From assembly GCF_000382165.1 (NCBI RefSeq), contig NZ_KB907713.1, forward strand, positions 36,703 to 100,702: DNA of 64,000 nucleotides, read 5' to 3'. The translations under genes and the position numbers were made by a program. The notes beneath the pieces were generated by a model that saw only the letters and a list, made by a program, of their open reading frames with translations, was not told the origin of the DNA and searched no databases. Below are positions 27,583-36,184 of the stretch, piece by piece; the first letter of the stretch is position 1; every line of letters starts with the position of its first letter. The DNA is from Arsukibacterium perlucidum DSM 18276 (GTDB lineage Bacteria; Pseudomonadota; Gammaproteobacteria; Enterobacterales; Alteromonadaceae).

Positions 27583-27999
27583 TTATACCGTTACATGCAA
27601 ACGGACATCAACATTACCACGGGTGGCGTTTGAGTAAGGGCAAACCTGGTGCGCCTGCTCCACCAGCTGGTCAGCCGCTGCTTTATCCATACCTGGCAAG
27701 CTGATATGTAAATCAATGTCTAAGCCAAAGCCGCCTTCAATTTTGCCAATGCCGACTTCTGCAGTCAGGCTTAAATTATCTGGCAGGCTGGTTTTGCTTT
27801 TGCCGGCTACCGCTTTTAAGGCACCAATAAAACAGGCTGAATAACCGGCAGCAAACAGTTGTTCCGGGTTGGTGGCGCCGCCGCTGCCACCCAGTTGCTT
27901 CGGTGCTGATAGTTTAACTGCTAACAGGCCATCATCTGACTTTGCTTCGCCATCACGGCCGCCGGTAGAGGTAACAACTGCTTTATAAAGAATATCCAT
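27583..27999 (-). CDS. ohr: Organic hydroperoxide resistance protein Ohr
   Basis: This 138-residue thiol peroxidase of the OsmC/Ohr family reduces organic hydroperoxides. The two catalytic cysteines are Cys56 (AGYSACFIGALK) and Cys120 (QVCPYSNATRGN). The opening YKAVVTSTGGRDG is characteristic of Ohr. The ATG follows AGGGAGTTAATT, a good ribosome-binding site. It is divergent from the MarR-type regulator ohrR, which is expected to repress it and to be inactivated when its own reactive Cys is oxidised. Confidence 0.96.
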   Translation of the reverse strand: MDILYKAVVTSTGGRDGEAKSDDGLLAVKLSAPKQLGGSGGATNPEQLFAAGYSACFIGALKAVAGKSKTSLPDNLSLTAEVGIGKIEGGFGLDIDLHISLPGMDKAAADQLVEQAHQVCPYSNATRGNVDVRLHVTV

Positions 28000-28060
28000 A
28001 ATTAACTCCCTGATTAAGGTTTAATGATTAACAACACCAAAATAAAATAGCATGCAAGTA

Positions 28061-28119
28061 TCTTGTGCGCAAGTTAATTGTGTACTGTGTAATTTCAGGG
28101 CGCTATACTGCACACAATT
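28061..28119. promoter_or_regulatory. Candidate OhrR operator region between ohr and ohrR
   Basis: The 143-nt divergent intergenic region contains CTTG-x4-CAAG at about 28062-28073 and the inverted arms AATTGTGT (28076-28083) and ACACAATT (28112-28119). A further TGTGTAATT lies between them. AATTG/CAATT arms resemble the OhrR boxes described in Xanthomonas and Bacillus. The placement allows control of both promoters. Exact half-sites are inferred. Confidence 0.5.
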
Positions 28120-28142
28120 AGTAAGCCAACCCGGACCCTGAA

Positions 28143-28592
28143 ATGAGCCAAACCCTGCCACTGGATCAGCAATTGTGCTTTGCCTTGTATAGTGTTTCCA
28201 ATGCGATGGTGCGGCTGTACCGACCGCTACTGCAGCCATTTGACCTTACTTACCCGCAGTATGTGGTATTACTGGCGTTATGGCAGCAAGACAATATCAG
28301 TTTAGGAAAGCTTGGCCGGGCAACGTTATTTGATTCTGGTACCTTAACGCCGTTAGTCAAAAAGCTGGAGCAAAAGCAGTTGCTGCAGCGGGTGGCCAGC
28401 CAGGATGACGAAAGGGTAAAGCAGGTGGTGCTGAGTGCAGAGGGTAGAGCATTACAGCAAAAAGTCAGCGGTGTAATGCAGGCCCTGCGCTGCCAGGTGG
28501 CAATGGAAGATAATCAGCTGGTTCAGTTGCGCCAACTGGCCCAGCAGCTACAACAACAAATTAGTGCAGCGGCCAGTTGCAGTTGCTCTTAG
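28143..28592 (+). CDS. ohrR: MarR-family organic hydroperoxide sensor OhrR
   Basis: This 149-residue winged-helix regulator has the reactive Cys12 in LDQQLCFALYS, which is the redox switch of OhrR proteins. It is followed by LTYPQYVVLLALW, the recognition region LGRATLFDSGTLTPLVKKLE and the wing RVASQDDERVKQVVLS. It represses ohr until peroxide oxidises Cys12. The C terminus is Gln-rich and ends in a Cys-rich tail (ASCSCS). It is divergent from ohr. An AT-rich, repeat-bearing intergenic region supports autoregulation. Confidence 0.94.
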   Translation: MSQTLPLDQQLCFALYSVSNAMVRLYRPLLQPFDLTYPQYVVLLALWQQDNISLGKLGRATLFDSGTLTPLVKKLEQKQLLQRVASQDDERVKQVVLSAEGRALQQKVSGVMQALRCQVAMEDNQLVQLRQLAQQLQQQISAAASCSCS

Positions 28593-28596
28593 TCAG

Positions 28597-29628
28597 TTAA
28601 TCAGCTTGTTGTAATGCCTGTAAGCGTAATGGTTCAAGTTGTTGCAGCCGTTGCCTGTAGTCAGAATAAAACGGAACACTGGACGCTACCAACAGCCTGC
28701 CGCTTGGGTTGCGCAGCCAGCTGTACCAGGGGTAAGTCGCCTGTTCATCTTGCTTTAAAAGCTGCTGTGCATGAACGTTTTTGGTGTCTTGCAGCAGAAA
28801 TAGCGGGCGAGCTAACCGGACAAAAACTGTCTCAAAAACGCTTTGATTCTCGCTCTCATCAGGATTATCTAGCCAGGTGTCAGCTAAAATATCAGCGCCA
28901 AAATGCCATTCACCCGCCATCACCAGCTCAAGACTCAAGGCTTTATCACTAATGGCACTCGCCCAGGCAGCCGGCACCGCCGCCGGGCGTTGCGCTTTGG
29001 GCAGTTGCTTGATTATCTCGGGAGCAAACTGAAAATGGTGCTTGAGCGCTGCGGTGCTAACCATCTTGGTGATCAGGCTATTGCTGTTAGTCAACACGGT
29101 TTGCCAGAACTGGTAATCTGCCGTCAGTGCAGTTTTAACCTGTTTGTTATTGCCCTGCTGAGCCTCGAGCCAGGCCTGCCAAAGTAGTAATCTTTGGCCA
29201 TGCAATAAACCCTGATAAAGTGGGATGTCTTGCAGAGTGGGTGGCGGCTCTTGCCACTGCGGGTATTGTAGTAATTGCTGATAAAACTCCATTAGTTGAC
29301 GATGCTCAGCAATCAGCTTAGCTAAATCAGTTTTGGCGGTTAGCGCCTCAGCACAGTCTTGCTGGTTACACTGGTGGTAAAGCTGCTGCAGTGACTCGGA
29401 GAGCCGCAGTTCATTATTGGCATGATGGGCAACAAAGTGCTGGTAGCCATTTTGCGCTGCCGGGATTGGCGGTGGTTGCAGCAGGCTTTGCATATGCAGG
29501 CTGGCATCGTTAGGTTTGGCATCCTGCCAGTTTATTGCCAGTAATAACAGATATAACCCGATCAGCAACAATAACAAACCCAGCAAAAGTTTAACGGTAC
29601 CGCGCGCCACTGTTTTTAATACAGCCAT
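28597..29628 (-). CDS. Hypothetical single-pass membrane protein
   Basis: This 343-residue protein has one strong N-terminal membrane segment (about 11-33) and a large soluble, helix-rich, Gln/Leu-rich body that is probably periplasmic. Two cysteines in HQCNQQDC could form a disulfide. The C terminus (RLQQLEPLRLQALQQAD) is helical. I recognise no domain. It ends 4 nt after the convergent ohrR stop and has an upstream neighbour on the same strand, a solute-binding protein 45 nt away. They could share a transcript. Confidence 0.7.
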   Translation of the reverse strand: MAVLKTVARGTVKLLLGLLLLLIGLYLLLLAINWQDAKPNDASLHMQSLLQPPPIPAAQNGYQHFVAHHANNELRLSESLQQLYHQCNQQDCAEALTAKTDLAKLIAEHRQLMEFYQQLLQYPQWQEPPPTLQDIPLYQGLLHGQRLLLWQAWLEAQQGNNKQVKTALTADYQFWQTVLTNSNSLITKMVSTAALKHHFQFAPEIIKQLPKAQRPAAVPAAWASAISDKALSLELVMAGEWHFGADILADTWLDNPDESENQSVFETVFVRLARPLFLLQDTKNVHAQQLLKQDEQATYPWYSWLRNPSGRLLVASSVPFYSDYRQRLQQLEPLRLQALQQAD

Positions 29629-29673
29629 GCAGCTTCCTTATTATTTAGTGATGATATTTAGTAGGTTACCAGA

Positions 29674-30417
29674 TTATTGGCCGGCATATTGTGCTATCAG
29701 CAGATCAATTACGCCTTGTTGCTGCATCAGCTCTAACTCTTGCTGCATTCGTTCCGCTAGCTCTGGCGGAAAGGCACGATTAAGTGCCAGATAATTATCA
29801 CCGACATCCTGCAATATGATTATTGGCTCTGCGCTATCTTCTGGCAGCTGCTGTTCACGCAGCCAGCTACGCAGCGAACGCTTTGAACCCACTACTAAAT
29901 CGATACGATGTGCCATAAGCAGGCGTAGTGGTTCAGATTTAGTCGCAAAATCGAGCATATTCAAACCATATTCAAAACCAAGGTTAAGAAAGTAGTTTTC
30001 ATATACATCGCCGCGCGCTATCGCCAGTTTATAATTTTTTGCTTCTTCAAGGTTGCCGGGGTTTACGTCGTGACGCCCTTTTAAGCGAAACAAATAACCC
30101 CAGTCTGATGCTATCGGACCAACCCACTGAAACATCGACTCGCGCGCTGCGCTGCGGGATGTAGAGAACACACCGCTCATCTGATGTCGCTGAGCATTCT
30201 CATAAGCTCTGGGCCACGGCAGTAGCGTAATCTGGCAGTCTAGCTTTTGTCGCTGACATAGTTGCTGCATTAATTCGACATTGATGCCGCTTACCTGGCC
30301 ATCCTCCAGGTAGCTGTATGGTGGCATATGTTCTGTGTACAAGGTAATACTGATCGGCTCTTCGCTGGCGTACACCGATTTTATTAGTAACAACCAGCAA
30401 AAAAGTACAACACGCAT
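29674..30417 (-). CDS. Periplasmic solute-binding protein (SBP_bac_3 type)
   Basis: This 247-residue protein has a signal peptide (about 3-18, cleavage near VYAS). The opening ISITLYTEHMPPYSYLEDGQ, then SGINVELMQQLC and the central SRSAARESMFQWVGPI, are those of the amino-acid-binding-type periplasmic fold. No ABC permease or ATPase is adjacent, so it may be an orphan sensor-like binding protein, as is common in Alteromonadales. The start at 30417 is preferred because of the position of the signal peptide; another ATG lies 21 nt upstream. Ligand unknown. Confidence 0.82.
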   Translation of the reverse strand: MRVVLFCWLLLIKSVYASEEPISITLYTEHMPPYSYLEDGQVSGINVELMQQLCQRQKLDCQITLLPWPRAYENAQRHQMSGVFSTSRSAARESMFQWVGPIASDWGYLFRLKGRHDVNPGNLEEAKNYKLAIARGDVYENYFLNLGFEYGLNMLDFATKSEPLRLLMAHRIDLVVGSKRSLRSWLREQQLPEDSAEPIIILQDVGDNYLALNRAFPPELAERMQQELELMQQQGVIDLLIAQYAGQ

Positions 30418-30654
30418 GAGGTTATCCGCTAAATACATGATGATTTAGCCTAGGCTTTAATTGCTTTGACAGCAAGTCTGGCTGCATAGTGCCGCCCGTT
30501 GGTAACATACTGCACATTCGTTTAAACAGCGTTTATCCAGTATTGTATGCACTGAGAGCAGGTTGGTTGCTATAAAAGTGAGGTAAAATATTTTTTATTT
30601 AATTTGCGCTGTCGTGATATTCCCTGGCGTTGTTAACTAGGGTATAAGGGCGCT

Positions 30655-31509
30655 ATGAAAATACCGAAACGTATTCAGCCACTGGTCGACGAAGGTCTGG
30701 TGGATGAAGTTATCCGGCCATTGATGAGTGGCAAAGAAGCCGCAGTATATATCGTCCGCTGTGGCGAGGACATCCGCTGCGCCAAAGTGTATAAAGAAGC
30801 AGACAAACGAAGTTTTAAACAAGCCGTGTTATATCAGGAAGGCCGTAAAGGCCGGAACAGCCGGCGCACCCGCGCTATGGAAAAAGGCTCAAAGTTTGGC
30901 CGCGCCCAGCAGGAACAAAGCTGGCAAAACGCCGAAGTAGACGCCCTGTTTAAGCTGGCTAAAGCCGGCGTGCGGGTGCCGCAGCCTTTTGGTTGCTACG
31001 ATGGCGTACTACTAATGGAACTGGTTTGCGATGATGAAGGCATGGTGGCACCGCGTTTAGGCGATGTGGCGATGGCTGAAGATATTGCCCTGGCTGATCA
31101 CGCCACCATGATGCAATACGTGGTAATGATGTTGTGCGAGGGCCTTATTCACGGTGACTTATCAGAATTTAACGTGCTGGTAGATGATTACGGCCCGGTA
31201 ATTATCGATTTACCACAGGTAGTAGATGCTGCTGCCAATAACAACGCTAAATGGATGCTGGAGCGCGATATTAACAATATGCGTGATTATTACGGCCAGT
31301 ACGCCCCACAACTACTGCAAACGAATTATGCCGGCGAAATCTGGGCATTATATGAAGCCGGCGAATTACACCCGGATGTGACACTAACCGGCGAGTTTGT
31401 GGCCGACGAAAGCGCCGCTGATGTCGACTCAGTGCTGGATCAAATTAAAGCCGCCTTTGCCGAAGTGGAAGAGCGCCGGGCCCGCGCCGCCGCGGACCAG
31501 GATGACTAA
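30655..31509 (+). CDS. RIO1-family protein kinase (PA4780-like)
   Basis: This 284-residue atypical kinase has the nucleotide-binding SGKEAAVYIVRC with phosphate-binding Lys44 (CAKVYKE), catalytic HGDLSEFNVLV (Asp168, Asn173) and metal-binding Asp185 in IIDLPQ. The basic block KGRNSRRTRAMEKGSKFGR (about 65-83) is typical of RIO1 proteins. The C terminus is acidic and Ala-rich. Bacterial RIO1 proteins are linked to ribosome or stress functions but are poorly defined. The AAGGGCGCT just before the ATG is a good ribosome-binding site. Monocistronic. Kinase activity is inferred from complete motifs. Confidence 0.9.
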   Translation: MKIPKRIQPLVDEGLVDEVIRPLMSGKEAAVYIVRCGEDIRCAKVYKEADKRSFKQAVLYQEGRKGRNSRRTRAMEKGSKFGRAQQEQSWQNAEVDALFKLAKAGVRVPQPFGCYDGVLLMELVCDDEGMVAPRLGDVAMAEDIALADHATMMQYVVMMLCEGLIHGDLSEFNVLVDDYGPVIIDLPQVVDAAANNNAKWMLERDINNMRDYYGQYAPQLLQTNYAGEIWALYEAGELHPDVTLTGEFVADESAADVDSVLDQIKAAFAEVEERRARAAADQDD

Positions 31510-31769
31510 AGCTCCGCCTCGGGCAAAGCCGCTATTCTCCTTTGCCACTGACCGTTCTTGCTACCGCGCTGGCCAGAATAGAACCCTAAACATCTTGCTG
31601 GCACTGGTAACTTGCGGGTCAATAAATTAGTTAATATCGCTAAATTTTGGTGATATTGCTTTCTTCTGTTAATCACCTTTCCCATTAAATTTATATATAT
31701 CATAAACTTATTTTTGGCAAAACAATTGCAAACTGAGTGGCAAGCTTAATAATAAATAAGGATATAAAA

Positions 31770-32435
31770 ATGAAATTCTTTCAATTTGCTGGTGTGACTA
31801 CGTTAGTTGCTGCTGCCGTATTATTCAGCGGTGTTTTTATTAGCGCAAAGGCCAATAGCCCGTACGGCAATATCGATAAAGTAATGGGTAGTGCCGTGGT
31901 GGGTAGTGGCGAGCAGTATGGCGATATCTCACTGGTGAATGGTAGTGTGCAGATGGCAAGTAACAGCCGGGCTAAAACGGTATCGGTCGTCAATGGTGGT
32001 GTTGATATTAGGGACAATGTGCAGCTGGACAGCGCCGAAACCGTTAACGGCACCATTGAAGCGGGCCGCAATTTACAGGTAACGGGTAACCTTAGCACGG
32101 TAAATGGCAAAATTATCGCAGACGATAATGCCCGGGTTGCTGGCGATGTCAGTTCGGTAAACGGCGATATTACCCTCAACAGCGCGCAGATAGCGCAGGA
32201 TATCAGCACCGTTAACGGTGATATTAAACTTGCTGGTAATACTGTGATTAAAGGCAATGTGGTATTTAAAAAGCCCGGTAAGAAAAAGTCGTTTTTTGGC
32301 TGGGGTAACAATAACAAGCCCAGCCTGCATATTGCAGCCGATGCAGTAGTTGAAGGCCAGATTATTCTGGAGCAGCCGGTAGAGCTGGATTTCGCTAACC
32401 CGGAAATGCAGGCCAAAGTGGTTGAACGTTTTTAA
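31770..32435 (+). CDS. Secreted repeat-built protein (polymer-forming/bactofilin-like VNG repeats)
   Basis: This 221-residue protein has a signal peptide (about 5-28). The mature region contains at least six repeats of 'x-V-N-G-x-I/V' spaced about 19-20 residues apart: SLVNGSV, SVVNGGV, ETVNGTI, STVNGKI, SSVNGDI, STVNGDI. This gives a right-handed beta-helix-like architecture similar to polymer-forming cytoskeletal/bactofilin or DUF4097-like proteins. A Lys-rich stretch (KKPGKKKSFFGW) follows. Unlike classic bactofilins it is exported. The ATG has AAGGAT upstream. Function unknown; a self-assembling or scaffold role is inference. Confidence 0.75.
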   Translation: MKFFQFAGVTTLVAAAVLFSGVFISAKANSPYGNIDKVMGSAVVGSGEQYGDISLVNGSVQMASNSRAKTVSVVNGGVDIRDNVQLDSAETVNGTIEAGRNLQVTGNLSTVNGKIIADDNARVAGDVSSVNGDITLNSAQIAQDISTVNGDIKLAGNTVIKGNVVFKKPGKKKSFFGWGNNNKPSLHIAADAVVEGQIILEQPVELDFANPEMQAKVVERF

Positions 32436-32457
32436 GCCTTGCTGTTAACAGCGTTTG

Positions 32458-32829
32458 CTAGCGCTGCAACAGGCGGCGCATTAGTTGGTTATTCCAGTGT
32501 TGAATAATAATCTGGGCACGAAACAGTGCCCAGAGCTCTATTCCTGTTATAAGCAGCAACATGGCAATACCGACCAACACCAAGGGCGTAAACAATAGTG
32601 CCGCGCCAACCACAAATATCAGCAAATTAACCAGGCCGCGGCCCCACTGGCCCAGATAAAAATGGTGCAAACCGGCTAAAAAACACCAGTTTAACGTGGC
32701 GTAGGTATCAGGGTCACGCAGCAACGGCTTAAGTTGCTGATAAAACTCTTTGCGTTGCTCATCCGGCAGGGCTGCAACCCACTCACGAATTTGCTCTTCT
32801 TCGGCATCAACCTGTTGCTGATTCAGCAT
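32458..32829 (-). CDS. TM2 domain-containing protein
   Basis: This 123-residue protein has a soluble acidic N-terminal helix (EEEQIREWVAALPDEQRKEF). It is followed by a TM2 domain: NWCFLAGLHHFYLGQWGRGLVNLLIF, then GAALLFTPLVLVGIAMLLLITGIELW, two membrane helices linked by a short turn. The start at 32829 has GGAG about 10 nt upstream. It overlaps the end of yidD by 23 nt. Such TM2 genes are commonly co-transcribed with yidD in this group. Biochemical role unknown; the family is mostly structural or assembly related. Confidence 0.85.
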   Translation of the reverse strand: MLNQQQVDAEEEQIREWVAALPDEQRKEFYQQLKPLLRDPDTYATLNWCFLAGLHHFYLGQWGRGLVNLLIFVVGAALLFTPLVLVGIAMLLLITGIELWALFRAQIIIQHWNNQLMRRLLQR

Positions 32830-33067
32830 CGTTACGTGCTCCCACAAATGGCACCGGCTCTATGCATTTACAAAAACTGTCATGCCGGTTGCAACGCTTA
32901 ATCCGCTGCCAGCCCATACCAACCCCTTTGCGCGCACCAAAGCGTTTAATGGCGGTATAAGTATAAGCCGAACAACTTGGCTCGAAGTTGCAGTCAATAC
33001 CGAACCAGCGTATGCCACCCCCCGTTTTACGATAGAAACGAATAAGCCGCAATAACAGGCGTTGCAT
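32807..33067 (-). CDS. yidD: Membrane protein insertion efficiency factor YidD
   Basis: This 86-residue protein of the YidD family assists YidC-mediated membrane insertion. The core is CNFEPSCSAYTYTAIKRFGARKG, then GWQRIKRCNRHD, with three conserved Cys. The amphipathic N terminus (LLLRLIRFYRKT) is expected to lie on the inner membrane. In most genomes yidD sits between rnpA and yidC; here it is away from that locus, between the TM2 and DUF4177-like genes. That could mean a second, divergent copy. The CDFEPSCS-like spelling is a variant of the classic FYPSCS motif. Confidence 0.88.
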   Translation of the reverse strand: MQRLLLRLIRFYRKTGGGIRWFGIDCNFEPSCSAYTYTAIKRFGARKGVGMGWQRIKRCNRHDSFCKCIEPVPFVGARNDAESATG

Positions 33068-33068
33068 C

Positions 33069-33287
33069 TTAGCGGCCCAGTGTCACAACCATGGCCTCGC
33101 GGGTCCAGAACAACCAAAAGCGCTTTTGCTCAATTAACTGAAACACCACCTGCCAGCCCTGTGCTGCTTGGGCATTCAGCTCAGCTTCTACCTTTTTAAG
33201 TGGCAAGCCCGATGCACCAAGAAAAATAGTGCCACAACCGCCTTCGGCTATATAAATCATTTTGTATTCTTTAAACGCAGTGGCCAT
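33069..33287 (-). CDS. DUF4177-like small protein
   Basis: This 72-residue protein has the family-like elements YKMIYIAEGG, then KKVEAELNAQAAQGWQVVFQL and a last strand FWTREAMVVTLGR. This is a compact alpha/beta fold with a conserved GW. It is one base away from yidD and shares its direction, so all are probably in one transcript with the DUF2799 gene upstream. Function unknown. Confidence 0.75.
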   Translation of the reverse strand: MATAFKEYKMIYIAEGGCGTIFLGASGLPLKKVEAELNAQAAQGWQVVFQLIEQKRFWLFWTREAMVVTLGR

Positions 33288-33305
33288 ATCGCTGTTCCTT
33301 ACTCG

Positions 33306-33932
33306 TTATTTTCGGTATGGCAGAAAACGCTGCTCTGCCTGTTGATATGCTCGCTGTGCCTGCCGTAAGTTTTGTTGCAACAGGGGTAGCTGGTCATGTA
33401 TGTCCATCAGCTCGGTTTTCAGCAGTTCAATTTCAGCTAATAGTTGAATACGTTCATCTTTTACCAGACCATCTTCGACTAATAAGTCAGTTTTGCTGAT
33501 GATGGTCTTTTCTGTTGTTCTGATTTGCTGTTGCAGACGGTCGATACTGGTGCGAGCACTGGCAACCGCTTGCTGTAAGCCGTAAAGTTCCTGGCCGTCA
33601 CGATATCCGCTAAGAAAGGGTTCGGCCAGGTCAGCTGCACAACTACCCTGGTAGCTGCCGCCCCTCATACCAACCTCAAAGCCATTACGTTGGGTGCAAT
33701 AATTCTCAGAGCCCTGGCGATGCCCCAGACGATAGGCATTCAGATCAGGTGTTACGCCATGGTCTGCACAATCCTGCCGGTAGGTGCTGATTTCAGTTTC
33801 AGGTTTGCCTTTGGAGCCGTCTTCAAAGCCAATGGTCCGCCAGTCGGCAGTCAGACACTGCGATTTATCCATAGTGGCGCAGCCATGCAATGCTGCCAGT
33901 GCCGGCAGTAACAGCCAAAGTTTTTTTGTCAT
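33306..33932 (-). CDS. DUF2799 family lipoprotein
   Basis: This 208-residue lipoprotein has lipobox LHGC and a short Cys-rich N-terminal domain (CLTADWRTIGFEDGSKGK, NAYRLGHRQGSENYC). That domain is followed by repeated 'GxxxG' motifs and a coiled-coil C-terminal half (about 115-205) rich in Gln and Leu. DUF2799 proteins are common in Vibrio and Shewanella but have no proven role. The start at 33932 has GAG 6 nt upstream; a further ATG at 33938 is in frame. It is the first gene of the DUF2799-DUF4177-yidD-TM2 cluster. Confidence 0.82.
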   Translation of the reverse strand: MTKKLWLLLPALAALHGCATMDKSQCLTADWRTIGFEDGSKGKPETEISTYRQDCADHGVTPDLNAYRLGHRQGSENYCTQRNGFEVGMRGGSYQGSCAADLAEPFLSGYRDGQELYGLQQAVASARTSIDRLQQQIRTTEKTIISKTDLLVEDGLVKDERIQLLAEIELLKTELMDIHDQLPLLQQNLRQAQRAYQQAEQRFLPYRK

Positions 33933-34040
33933 AGCCATCTCGTTATTATTAATTGTTGTTGAGCCACTACACCTCAATGCCAAGGTCAGCTGCAAGCTAA
34001 GGTACACGGTATATTTGTCTATTGGCAAGTAGAACAGCGT

Positions 34041-34553
34041 TTATCGTTTCTTACCCAGCAACAGTAGCTGGACAGCGCCAACGGGTTGTTTATGCAAGCC
34101 TATATGTTGTCTTGCAACGTTAACGGCCTCTAAATAGGCATCCTGGGTTTTAGCCCGTTCGTTAGCGTACAGTGCCACTTGATCCTCATCAAACATCTCA
34201 GCATTTGGGATCTTGGAAATAACACTGGCCAGTTCTATCGCAGTTGTCAGTAATGCATCCATAGCCTCAACGACTTCTGCCGGGGCATAGATATATATTT
34301 TATTAATATTCTTTTTGCACGCCAGTATCTTATCGGCTTGATCATGAGCGCCATGTTCCTCGCAGTAAGCGGCATGATTTATCAATGTATCCAGCGAGGC
34401 CAAATACTCAGTAGCGGCTTCCCGCTCCAGCTGTTCCTTGTGATATTCAAGATCAATTTCTTTTTGCTGGCGGTAAGTAAAAATACCCAGCAACGCTGTG
34501 CCGATAGCTGCAATTACTGCAAGAAAATTGGCAATTGGTAAAAAATCAGCCAT
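34041..34553 (-). CDS. Hypothetical membrane-anchored protein
   Basis: This 170-residue protein has one N-terminal membrane segment (about 6-25) followed by a helical cytoplasmic body. The body begins with a predicted coiled coil (QQKEIDLEYHKEQLEREAA) and contains a conserved-looking Cys pair (YCEEHG, LACKKN). No catalytic motif is recognised. Its base use looks slightly AT-richer than its neighbours. It is 109 nt upstream of the DUF2799 gene on the same strand, so a shared transcript is possible but not shown. Function unknown. Confidence 0.65.
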   Translation of the reverse strand: MADFLPIANFLAVIAAIGTALLGIFTYRQQKEIDLEYHKEQLEREAATEYLASLDTLINHAAYCEEHGAHDQADKILACKKNINKIYIYAPAEVVEAMDALLTTAIELASVISKIPNAEMFDEDQVALYANERAKTQDAYLEAVNVARQHIGLHKQPVGAVQLLLLGKKR

Positions 34554-34740
34554 TTCCCGCTCCTTTTCTGCTTTGTTAAATTCACCACCTAAGATAGTAG
34601 TACAACTTTATTCGGATAAATGATAACCACGGATAACTTGTAGAGCGACGATTCTGAAAAACAATCTGTACCTGATTTCCATTTACTTTAAGTTTACTTA
34701 ACTCTAAACTCGGCGCCAGATTTAATGCAGGGATGATGAA

Positions 34741-35067
34741 ATGAAAACACTAATACTTGTAATGGTAATACTTAGTCTGACAAGCTGCGCTACGGTAAAG
34801 ACACTGCCCGCCACCACTACCCATGTCAGCATTGAGCACGAGGGCAAGAAAAGCTATTGTCAGAGCATACCCCGTATATACAGCGGTTTTTCCTACAACT
34901 TATGTAAGCTTAATGGTGAACCAAGCCGTCAGGTAAACCTGGGAAGCAGCTTTAACAATGTGCCGTTTTTTATTATCGATGGCACCTTTTCCTTCGTCGC
35001 AGATACCGCTGCTTTGCCTTACACCCTGTATACCCAGAGCAAGCACGGCAGTATTGATGTTAATTAG
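34741..35067 (+). CDS. YceK/YidQ family lipoprotein
   Basis: This 108-residue outer-membrane lipoprotein has signal and lipobox LTSC (Cys15). The mature part has the YceK/YidQ pattern IPRIYSGFSYNLCKL, then FFIIDGTFSFVADTAALPYTLYTQ. The last element (DTAALPYTLY) is the family hallmark. Function unknown; related proteins are small envelope lipoproteins induced by stress. The ATG follows GGGATGATGAA. It is a single gene with an upstream AT-rich promoter-like region. Confidence 0.85.
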   Translation: MKTLILVMVILSLTSCATVKTLPATTTHVSIEHEGKKSYCQSIPRIYSGFSYNLCKLNGEPSRQVNLGSSFNNVPFFIIDGTFSFVADTAALPYTLYTQSKHGSIDVN

Positions 35068-35140
35068 CTCACCACAAAGTATTGTTAACCGATAGAGCAA
35101 GTCACATTGTCGCTAGCTGGAATGGACTCTTAGAAAGCAG

Positions 35141-36049
35141 ATGAATTTTGTCATAAAAAACATTGTTACGTATTGCCTGGCCATGGTTTTCAGCTGCTTA
35201 TCGTTACCTGTCTTTTCTGACGACATATCAGCAAATTGCGCTGATTTGCCTGCAGGCGCTATTGCAGCGCTACCGCTTATTTTTGAATTCCGACACCTTC
35301 GATTAGCATGTGACAAATTTGGTCACCGGCTTGAACCAAATACCGACGTCACATGGCTAAGTTTGTTGAACGAGCCCTTCGATGTTTATGCCCGACAACC
35401 ACTAAAAATGAGCAATAAAGCTGAAAGCTCAGTGTATTTTTTGACGGTTTCCGCAAAACAGCTTAGCAACAAGTATCGAAGAATATTGCATCGTAATTTT
35501 TTAAAGAAAATCTTTCATAATTATTCGCTACCGTCGTTGATCACTGAATTTAGCGCTACTACCACGGAAGGAATAGTATTCACGTTATATCTGATGCCTG
35601 ACAGGGGAATAGTTTGTTTTGACAACTGTGCTTACTGGCAAATTTTTCTGGTTAAACAAAACACGCCACTTTGGCAAGATAGTAAAAGTAAGAAAGAAGA
35701 CTTTATTAGCTATCCAACCAGTGAATCGGCATGGCCAAAACAGAAAATAGCCTGGGCCATTGTCCTGGTGCTATTTAACTGGCCAGTTCTGACGCTCTAT
35801 ATGTTTTTTATGCTGATGCCTGCAATATACAATGACTTAAATACTCAATCTCCAACTCTGGAGGGGTTTATAAAACATGACCGGAAAGGGGGCACCTTGC
35901 CGCTGTTAATTATTGGTATGCAGTGGCGAGTAATACGTGGTAAGTACACTGCAGATGCCAGACAATCAAATTGTTTAACGATGGTGCGTATAGGCCAGGG
36001 AATGGTCGCTGCTAATATTTTAATTTTTTACATGTTTATTTCAAGCTAG
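35141..36049 (+). CDS. Hypothetical exported membrane protein
   Basis: This 302-residue protein has an N-terminal signal peptide (about 8-27) and an extracytoplasmic part with six or so cysteines (CADLPAG, LACDKFG, CFDNCAYW). Two or three membrane helices follow near the C terminus (about 200-222, 245-262 and 282-300). Its codons are AT-rich compared with the surrounding genes, suggesting acquisition. I recognise no family. It follows the YceK-like gene by 73 nt in the same direction. Confidence 0.65.
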   Translation: MNFVIKNIVTYCLAMVFSCLSLPVFSDDISANCADLPAGAIAALPLIFEFRHLRLACDKFGHRLEPNTDVTWLSLLNEPFDVYARQPLKMSNKAESSVYFLTVSAKQLSNKYRRILHRNFLKKIFHNYSLPSLITEFSATTTEGIVFTLYLMPDRGIVCFDNCAYWQIFLVKQNTPLWQDSKSKKEDFISYPTSESAWPKQKIAWAIVLVLFNWPVLTLYMFFMLMPAIYNDLNTQSPTLEGFIKHDRKGGTLPLLIIGMQWRVIRGKYTADARQSNCLTMVRIGQGMVAANILIFYMFISS

Positions 36050-36184
36050 GGCCGCCATCGTGCTGCCTACACCATAATGTATATAATGATGTTTGTTGTT
36101 GCCTTTGGCAGCTTGCTACGGCTGGTGTTGTGGTAAGAAGCGAAAAGCCAGAATGGTTGCTCAACCTGCATTTAAGTCAGTACC

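Noticed and set aside
31781..32416. Minus-strand frame of 211 codons antisense to the VNG-repeat protein
   Set aside because: It mirrors the repeats of the real gene and has no ribosome-binding site; the plus-strand protein has a signal peptide and good RBS.
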